Shown here piece by piece: positions 1 through 6,411 of a stretch of DNA of 9,712 nucleotides. The stretch comes from an uncultured Caulobacterales bacterium (GTDB taxonomy: Bacteria; Pseudomonadota; Alphaproteobacteria; Caulobacterales; Maricaulaceae): NCBI GenBank assembly GCA_938007945.1, contig CALLME010000257.1:1-9712 (forward strand), written 5' to 3'. Under the pieces are notes generated by a model, which saw nothing but the letters and a program-made list of their open reading frames with translations, had not been told where the DNA came from and did no database searches. Numbering within the stretch: position 1 is the stretch's first letter; each line of letters opens with the position of its first letter. The position numbers were made by a program, and so were the translations under genes.

Positions 1-1
1 C

Positions 2-129
2 AGAGCTTTAGCGCTTCAAAGGTAGTGCCTAGCAATGAGCGGCCCGGTGGGCCGATCATAACCGCAGAAGGCCACGGCAGTGGCGGGGTGCCCCCAAAAG
101 GGCGGTTCGCTTTATCTTGCTAAAGCTCT
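2..129. other. Multi-stem inverted-repeat block, possible structured RNA
   Basis: A perfect 11-base inverted repeat closes this block: AGAGCTTTAGC at 2-12 pairs with 119-129. Inside it are several nested stems. Positions 35-45 pair with 49-59 with one mismatch around a three-base loop. AACCGC at 60-65 pairs with 102-107. GCCAC at 71-75 pairs with 80-84, and a GGGG/CCCC stem follows at 85-94. The right side continues into a T-rich tract. This architecture suits a folded RNA or the structured end of a mobile element. I compared it by eye with tmRNA, RNase P, SRP and 6S RNA signatures and recognised none. The strand cannot be decided because the closing repeat is symmetric, and the block may extend past the left edge. 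It lies on the island side of the window, about 230 bases before the NTPase start. Confidence 0.4.
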
Positions 130-196
130 TTTCTTTCTTAATCTCTCCCCAAGCTCCAAACCTATCTAATTAATTACGCTGTCTCAAAATAGTGCC

Positions 197-249
197 GTCC
201 GACGCGCCTGCTGGAGCCGCCCTCACGAGCGGAGGCAGGGGCGTTGGAC
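197..249. repeat. Long imperfect hairpin upstream of the NTPase gene
   Basis: Positions 197-211 pair with 235-249 over 15 positions, with one G-G mismatch and one G-T wobble. An inner CCGC/GCGG stem (217-220 with 229-232) encloses an eight-base loop. The G+C-rich stem stands out from the A+T-rich surroundings. It resembles the REP-type palindromes that occur between bacterial genes, but it could also be a transcript leader structure for the NTPase gene or an element remnant. No function is shown by the sequence alone. Confidence 0.45.
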
Positions 250-266
250 TCGCCGCAAAGCGGCGA
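250..266. repeat. Perfect 7-bp hairpin adjoining the long hairpin
   Basis: TCGCCGC at 250-256 pairs perfectly with GCGGCGA at 260-266 across an AAA loop. It abuts the preceding long hairpin, so the two form a paired palindrome cluster about 90 bases before the NTPase start codon. No T-run follows on the plus strand, so a Rho-independent terminator is unlikely in that direction. The rest of 1-357, including the pyrimidine-rich stretch 130-180 and 267-345, shows no gene that I can support. Confidence 0.45.
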
Positions 267-345
267 CCTAGGGCGAACTTACTGCTCGCAAACTGTGCTG
301 TTGGAGTGTTAGCGATTGAGTGTTAGATTAAAAGCAACAACTTTC

Positions 346-349
346 AGGA
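346..349 (+). promoter_or_regulatory. Ribosome binding site that fixes the NTPase start at 358
   Basis: AGGA lies eight bases before the ATG at 358. The frame is open further up to a TTG at 316, but no comparable ribosome binding sequence precedes that codon. The first residues after the ATG (MANEFADDRP) lead straight into the usual N-terminus of KAP NTPases. I therefore prefer 358 over 316. Confidence 0.6.
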
Positions 350-357
350 TAGTGCTT

Positions 358-972
358 ATGGCAAATGAATTTGCGGATGATCGTCCGGTTCAAAAAATGA
401 CACAAGACCAGCTAGGGTTTGATGGGCCTGCAAAGAAAGTTGCTGAAGCAATACTGAAATCAGCAAGCCCAGAAGGCTTTGTTATAGGGCTAGAGGGAGT
501 GTGGGGTTCGGGCAAATCAAGCTTGATCAACTTAATAGCGGGCCACCTAAAAACATCTCAACCTGCTCCAGAAATAGTCCATTTTTCACCATGGCTTATT
601 AGTTCTCGCGACGCACTTTTAAGCCAATTATTTGGTGAGATTGCTGGTGCTGCCGACACTATACTAGACACGAAAACGACCCCTCAGAAGCCTTGGTGGA
701 GAGGAGGACGCAAACAGCTTAACATAGCTGACAAATCGCGTTTAGGGGATCAAATAGAGAAATATGGCAGCCAACTTGTTTGGGCAGGTAACGCTGCCAA
801 AGTCGTTGGTTTAGTAGGAGTTCCATGGGCGTCAGAAGCTGGAGAGGCGTTGAAAAAGGTAGGCAGTGACGGTTCAGCGCTCGTTAGAAAGACACCGCTC
901 AACGATCAACGAGAGAATATCAAAGCGGAACTACGCAAACTCGACCGTCGCAATTATAGTATTCATAGATGA
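358..972 (+). CDS. KAP NTPase, N-terminal fragment with Walker A
   Basis: As the sequence stands, translation from 358 gives a 204-residue product ending at TGA 970-972. It carries the P-loop (lysine at about residue 53) and the FSPWL motif, typical of the KAP N-terminal region (a W after the first strand-helix unit). A mildly hydrophobic stretch, LVWAGNAAKVVGLVGVPWA, lies at about residues 140-160, where many KAP proteins carry membrane segments. This one is too broken by polar residues to be a confident transmembrane helix. The last residues, after RKLDRR, are out-of-frame tail. Without Walker B the fragment should not hydrolyse ATP on its own. Confidence 0.6.
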   Translation: MANEFADDRPVQKMTQDQLGFDGPAKKVAEAILKSASPEGFVIGLEGVWGSGKSSLINLIAGHLKTSQPAPEIVHFSPWLISSRDALLSQLFGEIAGAADTILDTKTTPQKPWWRGGRKQLNIADKSRLGDQIEKYGSQLVWAGNAAKVVGLVGVPWASEAGEALKKVGSDGSALVRKTPLNDQRENIKAELRKLDRRNYSIHR

Positions 973-2608
973 TCTCGACCGTTTGGAGCCAAAGGATGTT
1001 GGGGAAGTAGTCCGCCTCGTACGGGCAGTCGGAGATTTTCCAAATGTTGTGTACGTTTTAAGCTATGCACGAGACATTTTAACGAAAAATCTTGCAAAGG
1101 CCTTCAGTCTTTCAGAGGAAGATCGATACATTGATAAGATAGTTCAAGTCACTTTTCGAGTTCCTCAACCAGAGAGTTTTGCGTTACGCCGATTGTTTCG
1201 AGCAGGGGTCGAAGAGTTGTTCCCTGACTACCTAAACAAGGCTACAACAGGTACTGATATTAGCGCTGGAGAACGTATAAATTCGGCAATTGATGGGCAA
1301 GGTGGAACATCTTTGCGAACTCCACGGGATGTTAAACGCGCACTAAATGCCTTGCGGCTGTATGCTGGAGCTTCTTTGGATAACATCGATTTAGGAGACA
1401 TGATTTGGCTTCAATTGATACGACTTAGAAATGAAGAACTTTACTCTTGGGTAGAGAACTACATGACACTTATAGGTTCTTTAGTGAATGAAAACGGGCG
1501 AATAAATTCTGAAAATAAGCTCCAAATCGCTGCCGAACTTGTAGAAATTATCCGCAAAGAAAAGAAGGTCGAAGATGTGGATTTGGCGCTATATCGCTTT
1601 GGATTGACTATTCCAGGGCTAGACAAAACTGGTAATATGAACGACCGAAAATGGAATTGCCTGCAGGGTATTAGCGTAGGGAATTTATCAAAATTTATTG
1701 ACTCAAAACGGCTCGGAAGCCCCAGCCACTATCGCTACTACTTTGCACTTTCAAAACCCCTCAATGCTCTAAATGAAGATGCTTTGCGTGACTTCTTCAC
1801 ACTTCTTGAAACAAATTTAGTAGCTGCGATAAAGTTCGCAAACGATCTCTGCGGGCAGGCTTCTCAAGCTGGAGTATCTAAAGCAGACCTATTTTTCCAA
1901 CGTCTTGAAGGCGCTGCGCTGAATTCACTATCACCCGAGAGTCAAGTTAATCTCATGGTTGTATTGGCCAATACGCTTGATGAAGCTGCGCGTGAAGGTA
2001 CTCGCGGGGAATGGGGCCGTATGGGCGTGCTAGAAACTGGTCAACGTATTTTTTACACGCTCCTTGAGAATACAGAAAAAATTTCCAATGAGACGCTTGA
2101 GGCTATGTTCGCCACAGGCGAGTCTATCGGGTGGCTATCTCAAATTGTTCGGCGTGAAACCTTCGCGCAAGGGCGATATGGCAAGCAAGCAGACCCAGAA
2201 CAATTGTGGCGTTTTACTAGAGAAGAAGTAGATATAATCATTTCAAGTTACGTGGAAAACATACATGCTCGACCAATTCAAGACGTTCTAAAAGCGACCA
2301 ATTTTTCTAATATTCTTTATGCTTGGGCGCAGGCTGTTCCTGATGGCTATACTGTAGTTAGGAACTGGTTAGCTACACCAGTGCAAAATGACGAAACGTT
2401 CCTCGATGTACTTCTCGGACTGAGAGGCTGGACTAACAGCAGTAATAGAGGTGTTTACTACCCACTAAAACGTGAGAACGTTGAATTATTCTTCAATCAT
2501 GATGAAGCTTATGAGAGAGTTTTAGAACTGGAACAGTCTAGCGGTAAAGAAATTGCCAAAAAATCAAGACTAGTCATCCAAGCCTTTAACGACGCAAAAG
2601 ATGATTAA
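866..2608 (+). CDS. KAP NTPase, C-terminal fragment with Walker B
   Basis: The second frame is open from a GTG at 866 and gives up to 580 residues. About the first 29 are likely a shadow of the N-terminal frame. True homology starts around IIVFIDDLDR (residues 30-39 in this numbering). VVYVLSYAR at 61-69 fits the sensor strand, YIDKIVQVTF at 88-97 the conserved KAP block, and RTPRDVKRALNAL at 151-163 the end of the NTPase core. The remaining 400 or so residues are mostly helical-looking and match no domain I recognise. They probably form the effector or sensing part. Independent translation from 866 is possible, since AAGG lies a few bases upstream, but the product would lack the P-loop. The gene ends 51 bases from the convergent integrase with no convincing terminator between them. 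Confidence 0.65.
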   Translation: MTVQRSLERHRSTINERISKRNYANSTVAIIVFIDDLDRLEPKDVGEVVRLVRAVGDFPNVVYVLSYARDILTKNLAKAFSLSEEDRYIDKIVQVTFRVPQPESFALRRLFRAGVEELFPDYLNKATTGTDISAGERINSAIDGQGGTSLRTPRDVKRALNALRLYAGASLDNIDLGDMIWLQLIRLRNEELYSWVENYMTLIGSLVNENGRINSENKLQIAAELVEIIRKEKKVEDVDLALYRFGLTIPGLDKTGNMNDRKWNCLQGISVGNLSKFIDSKRLGSPSHYRYYFALSKPLNALNEDALRDFFTLLETNLVAAIKFANDLCGQASQAGVSKADLFFQRLEGAALNSLSPESQVNLMVVLANTLDEAAREGTRGEWGRMGVLETGQRIFYTLLENTEKISNETLEAMFATGESIGWLSQIVRRETFAQGRYGKQADPEQLWRFTREEVDIIISSYVENIHARPIQDVLKATNFSNILYAWAQAVPDGYTVVRNWLATPVQNDETFLDVLLGLRGWTNSSNRGVYYPLKRENVELFFNHDEAYERVLELEQSSGKEIAKKSRLVIQAFNDAKDD

Positions 2609-2659
2609 GAACAGCAATAATTTTACTGAGATGCACTAAGTAGATGTCAAAAAATCAGC

Positions 2660-4036
2660 TTAGCTAGTAAAAGGAAAACCCGTCAAAAGCTCCTCACCCA
2701 AAGGATGAATAACTTTCAACATCTCATCACGGCGGTAGGCGAGCGAGCCTCCATCGCCGTATTCAGGGCGCGGATTGCGGTGGCCCATAAGTGTACAGCG
2801 TAGGCCATAGTCCAGCCCGCCCTCCAACATTCGTTTCTCAAAGCTGTGTCTGAAACTATAAATTCTGTGACTCGTTGTCGGCAAAAGTTCTCTAACTTTG
2901 AAGCCATTTAGGAGAGTTTGCGACAAGAGGTAGCCTCTATCTTGATAGTGCGGGAAGCCATTTGGAGCACGTTTCATCGCTTCAAGCGATACTCCGACAA
3001 GTGGAATTTCGCGCACAGATGCGGTAGACTTTAGTGCGCGTTTAGAGCTTGATCTGATACGGATGTGCGGAATTTCATCGTCCAAACGAATATTTTCTGG
3101 CTCAATATTAGCAAGCTCGCTTGGCCTACATCCCGTCTCAATCATAGCGAAACAGAGCAAAGCCGCTTCTCGGTTTAGCCCTTTGAACATATTAGGCGCA
3201 AGAATTTTCGACCTGACCCAATCATCACTAAACGGCTGCACTTGTTTGAGTTTGGGCGAGGCAAAGCGTAAATTACGAAACGGGTTTTGTCGGTTCTCAT
3301 CCCCTATGTGTTCAAAATATCGGCGGTAGAGCTTGCGCAAGTTTCCGAGGTCACGGTTCGCGCTGCTCCCACTCAAAGGCCTCTGGTCGCCCTTGGGCTG
3401 AACGCGGTCTGCCCAGAAGCGGTAGACATTCCGTGCTTCATCGCGGCCTATCTCAAGCATATCCATATCACCATTGAGTTTGATAAAGTTCGCCACGACG
3501 CGGCGTTTGACCTTGGTGTAAGTCTTAAGCTGTTCAGGTGACTTGCCTGTCTGCTCGTCCAGCGCAATCTCGCTTAGATATAGCTCTAAGGCTTGGCTTA
3601 TTTTTACCTTTGGTGTTTCAGCCAAACCAAGGAGTGCATCCGCATCCCGTTGCTGTTTTGGCGATAGAGGGCCGTTGATTGGGCCGAGTGCCGTCACGCG
3701 CTGCACAATCTGTTCACCGTTCAATTTGTCCACGATTTCAGAGACTGGCATGTAAGTGAAGCCAAAGGCTTGTGCCCGCTGCTGTAAGTCCTTCATGACG
3801 GCATCAGGCGAAGGCGTTCCGAACCTGCTGGGCGTTATCTCACTCCAGCGCTGGTCGTCTGCGGCGGCGCATATATCGCGGCGCTGTCGTGCGACTTTAC
3901 GGCTGTCCGTTTCAAGAGAACGGTAAATCAAGACGCGCTCATCAATGTGGCGAACCGCTTTCGGGACGCGGCGCACATAATGCCATATGTCATTGCGTAG
4001 TTTTAGATACTGATCTGGACGCTGAATCGACCTCAT
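2660..4036 (-). CDS. Tyrosine recombinase / phage-type integrase
   Basis: This 458-residue protein should cut and rejoin DNA at an attachment site to insert or excise an element. The N-terminal 60 residues (YLKLRNDIWHYVRRVP and following) match the DUF6538-type head of many alphaproteobacterial integrases. A SAM-like core-binding region spans about 140-260 and the catalytic domain about 270-450. The box I arginine is R304 in TGCRPSEL. The likely catalytic lysine lies in SSSKRALKS (332-336). SFRHSF carries R396, LMGH carries H419, and Y426 in EYGDG is the probable nucleophile. Tyrosine 393 stands where many relatives have the first box II histidine, a variant I believe recurs in this family. 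AGGAG at 4045-4049 supports the start. The gene lies 135 bases beyond the 3' end of tRNA-Leu, in the same orientation, as expected if that tRNA is its target. Confidence 0.9.
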   Translation of the reverse strand: MRSIQRPDQYLKLRNDIWHYVRRVPKAVRHIDERVLIYRSLETDSRKVARQRRDICAAADDQRWSEITPSRFGTPSPDAVMKDLQQRAQAFGFTYMPVSEIVDKLNGEQIVQRVTALGPINGPLSPKQQRDADALLGLAETPKVKISQALELYLSEIALDEQTGKSPEQLKTYTKVKRRVVANFIKLNGDMDMLEIGRDEARNVYRFWADRVQPKGDQRPLSGSSANRDLGNLRKLYRRYFEHIGDENRQNPFRNLRFASPKLKQVQPFSDDWVRSKILAPNMFKGLNREAALLCFAMIETGCRPSELANIEPENIRLDDEIPHIRIRSSSKRALKSTASVREIPLVGVSLEAMKRAPNGFPHYQDRGYLLSQTLLNGFKVRELLPTTSHRIYSFRHSFEKRMLEGGLDYGLRCTLMGHRNPRPEYGDGGSLAYRRDEMLKVIHPLGEELLTGFPFTS

Positions 4037-4170
4037 ATAGCCATCTCCTGTCGTGCCAATTGTAAGGCAAGAAGTTAGGCAAATCGCGCGAGTTAGCGTA
4101 TGGAAAGTACAGGAAAGAGAGATTTTCCGAGACTTTTCAAAGGCTTACGTTCTTTGCAATGTCAGGAAAG

Positions 4171-4200
4171 TGGTGCGGCCGAGAAGACTCGAACTTCCAC
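4171..4200 (-). other. Probable integrase attachment region in the tRNA 3' end
   Basis: Elements of this type usually recombine within the 3' end of the target tRNA and leave the tRNA intact. The T-arm and acceptor half of tRNA-Leu faces the integrase gene, so the crossover core is expected here. I searched 1-357 and the gaps between genes for a second copy of this sequence and found none, so the exact core cannot be defined from this window. Between here and the integrase start, CAGGAAAG occurs twice in the same orientation (4110-4117 and 4163-4170). These could be arm-type binding sites, but short repeats like this may be chance. Confidence 0.4.
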
Positions 4201-4257
4201 GGGTGTTACCCCACAGCGACCTCAACGCTGCGCGTCTACCAATTCCGCCACGGCCGC
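4171..4257 (-). tRNA. tRNA-Leu (GAG anticodon)
   Basis: Read on the minus strand, an 87-base cloverleaf folds cleanly. The acceptor stem is GCGGCCG with CGGCCGC. The anticodon stem CAGCG/CGCTG encloses TTGAGGT, giving anticodon GAG for CUC and CUU leucine codons. There is a class II long variable arm and a T-loop GTTCGAGTC. Discriminator A is followed by an encoded CCA. Type II size and the D-arm TGGTAGACGC agree with leucine identity. The gene is intact although it borders an integrated element, as expected when integration rebuilds the 3' end. Confidence 0.95.
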
Positions 4258-4281
4258 ACTATGCTCGTAAGCAGGTAGGTG

Positions 4282-4316
4282 CGCGCTTTAGCAATGTCGC
4301 GACGCTATGCGCAAGC
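4282..4316 (-). promoter_or_regulatory. Possible promoter of tRNA-Leu
   Basis: On the minus strand, TTGCGC followed after 17 bases by CTAAAG lies upstream of the tRNA. This would give a leader of roughly 20 bases. The -10 hexamer is a weak match, so this is a suggestion from spacing only. Confidence 0.25.
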
Positions 4317-4396
4317 CTTTTTGCAGGGCGGCGTGATAAAAAATAAGTCATGAGGTATACCGCGAAACTCTACAGGCTCTGGTCAAGGGCGCATGC

Positions 4397-4415
4397 GCGC
4401 GTTACACTCACGCGC
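4397..4415 (+). promoter_or_regulatory. Small inverted repeat just before the lipoprotein gene
   Basis: GCGCGT at 4397-4402 pairs with ACGCGC at 4410-4415 around a seven-base loop. It ends five bases before the AGGAG ribosome binding site, so it could be a leader hairpin or a protein-binding palindrome. Nothing in the sequence decides between these. Confidence 0.25.
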
Positions 4416-4430
4416 AACGCAGGAGACATT

Positions 4431-4928
4431 ATGACATACTTTAAAAATAGCCCCAAATTCGTGGTCTCAATCTTGATGGGTGCCGCCCTTTGCGCCTGCG
4501 GGAACGCAGACGTGCAAACCGCCCCCGAAGTCATAGCCGAGAAGCGCGCCGAAGTGGCGCTAAAAACGACCAAGGTCGATGTCGCCGCCATTGCCACTAT
4601 GTCACCGACAGAGTTGATGAGCACAGCGACCGTGCAGAGCAATCAACTCGCGGATGTACTAGCGGATGTTAAAGATGAAGAAAGCGCGCAAATCGCCGTC
4701 GCGGAAATACGCGCGCTTGGCCCGCAACTCCGCGCCGTCGGCGAACGCATCAACAATCTTGGTGATAATGACCTAAAACTGAGCGTCAAAACCATGAAGT
4801 CCATGCAAGAGTTCGCCCAAGCCCAAATGCGCGTTCTGTCCGAGACGGGCCGTATCGCAGATGAGCACCCAGAGCTCAGAGCAGTCATGGTGGACGCTTT
4901 CGAAGATATTGAAATCGTCTTTAAATAG
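4431..4928 (+). CDS. Small predicted lipoprotein of unknown function
   Basis: The start at 4431 is chosen because AGGAG lies at 4421-4425, five bases upstream, and because the protein then begins with a proper lipoprotein signal. A charged N-terminus and a hydrophobic stretch (about residues 10-20) precede the lipobox LCAC, with the lipidated cysteine at residue 23. An earlier in-frame start at 4350 would bury the signal. The mature part of about 140 residues is rich in Ala, Glu, Asp and Leu. It looks almost entirely helical, possibly a coiled-coil bundle, and carries no motif I recognise. It probably faces the periplasm. It ends six bases before lipB and likely shares its transcript, but that does not imply a role in lipoate synthesis. 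Confidence 0.75.
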   Translation: MTYFKNSPKFVVSILMGAALCACGNADVQTAPEVIAEKRAEVALKTTKVDVAAIATMSPTELMSTATVQSNQLADVLADVKDEESAQIAVAEIRALGPQLRAVGERINNLGDNDLKLSVKTMKSMQEFAQAQMRVLSETGRIADEHPELRAVMVDAFEDIEIVFK

Positions 4929-4934
4929 CCTCTG

Positions 4935-5645
4935 ATGACCGCTCCCACGACTTGTCACGTAGAAACGAAAGCTGTGTCAGGGCGCGTCAAACTGCTGACG
5001 CAAAATCCAATTGAATGGGAAGTGTCGGGCGGGCTGACGCCCTACCCTGCCGCGGTTGCAAAAATGGAAGCGCGGGCGGCGAAGATTGCGGCGGGCGAGG
5101 CGCGCGAGCTTATCTGGCTTGTTGAGCATCCGCCGCTTTATTCCGCAGGGACAAGCGCCAAGGAAAGCGACCTTGTTGATCCCACACGATTTGATGTTTT
5201 TGAAAGCGGACGCGGCGGGCAATATACCTATCACGGGCCAGGACAGCGCGTGGCTTATTTCATGCTCGACTTGAAAACACGCGGACGCGACGTCAGTTGT
5301 TTTGTCTCTGGTCTTGAACAAGTCATAATTGACACACTCTCAATGCGTGGCGTCGAGGCGGGGCGACGAGAGGGGCGCATCGGCGTTTGGGTCACGCGTG
5401 AAGATGGGCGCGAAGAGAAAATTGCGGCGATAGGTGTGCGCTTAAAAAAATGGGTGAGCTTTCACGGTATCGCGATTAATGTCGCGCCAGACCTCTCCCA
5501 CTTTGGTGGGATTATCCCTTGCGGGATTTCCGAACATGGCGTCGCCAGCCTTGCCGCCTTAGGTAAGAATGCTGATATGAGCAAAGTCGATGCCGCTTTG
5601 CGTGAGGCTGTTGCCAAGACCTTTGGCCCGACTCATTTAATTTAA
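4935..5645 (+). CDS. lipB: Octanoyltransferase LipB (lipoate biosynthesis)
   Basis: LipB moves the octanoyl group from acyl carrier protein to lipoyl-domain lysines of enzymes such as pyruvate dehydrogenase and the glycine cleavage H protein. LipA then adds sulfur. It acts in the cytosol. The 236-residue protein shows the family signature [13 protein letters not shown] at 92-104 with the conserved histidine 100. The catalytic lysine is K162 in EKIAAIGVR and the catalytic cysteine is C196 in IPCGI. The length is slightly above the E. coli protein (213 residues), mainly through the N-terminus. The ATG at 4935 has no clear ribosome binding site. Translation may be coupled to the lipoprotein gene that ends six bases before it. 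The gene ends at a strong hairpin terminator. Confidence 0.95.
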   Translation: MTAPTTCHVETKAVSGRVKLLTQNPIEWEVSGGLTPYPAAVAKMEARAAKIAAGEARELIWLVEHPPLYSAGTSAKESDLVDPTRFDVFESGRGGQYTYHGPGQRVAYFMLDLKTRGRDVSCFVSGLEQVIIDTLSMRGVEAGRREGRIGVWVTREDGREEKIAAIGVRLKKWVSFHGIAINVAPDLSHFGGIIPCGISEHGVASLAALGKNADMSKVDAALREAVAKTFGPTHLI

Positions 5646-5654
5646 GTATTTATA

Positions 5655-5690
5655 TAAAAAAGCCCGCCAAAACTGACGGGCTATCATTCT
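5655..5690. terminator. Bidirectional Rho-independent terminator
   Basis: AGCCCG at 5661-5666 pairs with CGGGCT at 5677-5682, extended inward by a wobble and a further pair. On the minus strand the hairpin is followed directly by six T residues, a strong terminator for the DUF805 gene. On the plus strand the T-content after the hairpin is weaker, but it sits 15 bases after the lipB stop and probably serves lipB as well. Confidence 0.85.
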
Positions 5691-5705
5691 ATTTCTGGGC
5701 ACGAC

Positions 5706-6242
5706 CTATGCGAGTGGCGGTTGCCCATATTGATTGTCGTGCGGATCCTGTTTGAGGATGAGGTTTATCAAAAACGCGCTGAGCAATGTGCCGATGAACG
5801 CCCCAACAGCAGAGAGCGGTGTTGTTTCTTTCGCCGCCGCCTGACCGTATTCAGTCGTTAATTCCTGTGATGCCATTGCAATTTCCGTAAAGCTCGCACC
5901 GCTAAGCATAAGCTCTTCCATCGCTTCGGTCATGGCGTTCGTCGCGTCACCTGCGCCGAAATTACCTACAACGCTGTAAAGTGTGAATGCGATAATCATT
6001 GTAAGGAATACAAATAAAATACTCAGCCAGCCAGACTTTCCAGAATCATGAAGCCGTTTGATGATTAGAAAGAACATCGGAATCAAAAAGACACCGCTAA
6101 GTAAAAATAAAACGCCGCCAAGTTGGAAATTAAAATAGGAAATCATTATAACAATTGCGAAAATGATAGCTAATATTCCCATCCCTTTTAAAAAGGCGCT
6201 GGGCCCAATGCGGCCGCTGGGCGAAAATAGTAGATTAGCCAT
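5706..6242 (-). CDS. DUF805-family inner-membrane protein
   Basis: This 178-residue protein has the DUF805 layout. An N-terminal FSPSGRIGPSAF segment is followed by hydrophobic segments at about residues 18-36 and 39-60, the signature KRLHDSGKSGW at 62-72, a third segment at 72-92 and a fourth at 143-163. The family is widespread in inner membranes and has no established function. It is longer than typical members (about 110-150 residues). The extra length is an acidic, Ala- and Met-rich loop of about 50 residues between the last two membrane segments. The start is supported by GGGAGAG shortly upstream. The gene lies last in a minus-strand run with the EF-hand gene and folD, but the 169-base gap suggests its own promoter. 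Confidence 0.85.
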   Translation of the reverse strand: MANLLFSPSGRIGPSAFLKGMGILAIIFAIVIMISYFNFQLGGVLFLLSGVFLIPMFFLIIKRLHDSGKSGWLSILFVFLTMIIAFTLYSVVGNFGAGDATNAMTEAMEELMLSGASFTEIAMASQELTTEYGQAAAKETTPLSAVGAFIGTLLSAFLINLILKQDPHDNQYGQPPLA

Positions 6243-6285
6243 GATGTCTCTCCCTAATTATGGTCTTATTGACAGCAAGAGTGCC

Positions 6286-6319
6286 GTGTTTTACGCAAAA
6301 CACAAGCAAAAACCGTCAA
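6286..6319 (-). promoter_or_regulatory. Palindrome and possible promoter of the DUF805 gene
   Basis: GTGTTTT at 6286-6292 and AAAACAC at 6297-6303 form a perfect seven-base inverted repeat around ACGC, 43 bases before the DUF805 start. On the minus strand a TTGACG (-35-like) lies at 6314-6319, which would place the -10 region inside the palindrome. This is a sensible position for a repressor operator. The -10 hexamer itself is poor, so the promoter part is tentative. I see no other feature in the remaining gap 6304-6411. Confidence 0.3.
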
Positions 6320-6411
6320 AAGGGCACGCCAAGGGAGACGACCGTAACCTGTAGCCAATGTGAGTTGACGCGCTAATCCTGTTAAAATTTGGGGTCTTAG
6401 CCGAAAGAAAT

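Larger units (their letters stand above)
358..2608 (+). pseudogene. KAP-family P-loop NTPase, reading frame broken near 952
   Basis: This is one ancestral gene now split over two frames. Ignoring a single surplus base in the AA at 952-953 restores a continuous protein of about 749 residues. The Walker A motif GVWGSGKSS is near residue 50. The Walker B motif IIVFIDDLDRLEP follows right after the break and has the aspartate-rich signature of KAP NTPases. Further downstream, YIDKIVQ and TPRDVKRALNAL match conserved KAP blocks. KAP proteins are STAND-type NTPases. Known members include membrane-associated proteins, the phage-exclusion protein PifA and the QatA ATPase of the Qat defence system. 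The gene is A+T-rich and sits beside an integrase at a tRNA, which points to horizontal transfer. The break may be a real inactivating mutation, a sequencing error or a +1 frameshift site. Downstream codons remain free of stops, so any loss would be recent. Confidence 0.75.

Noticed and set aside
1..119. Minus-strand open frame of about 39 codons running off the left edge, containing an IGPPGRS string that resembles a P-loop
   Set aside because: A stop at 120-122 limits it, there is no start with a ribosome binding site, the lysine of a true P-loop is missing, and the same bases are better explained by paired stems.
2..129. A retron non-coding RNA
   Set aside because: The flanking inverted repeat is suggestive, but no reverse transcriptase is in the window and no diagnostic branch-point or msd pattern can be confirmed.
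2609..2659. Terminator between the convergent NTPase and integrase genes
   Set aside because: Only a five-base stem (CTAAG/CTTAG) with a long loop is present and no T-run follows in a suitable position.
4053..4346. Plus-strand open frame across the tRNA region
   Set aside because: It runs antisense over the tRNA-Leu gene, has no ribosome binding site and gives a protein without recognisable composition.
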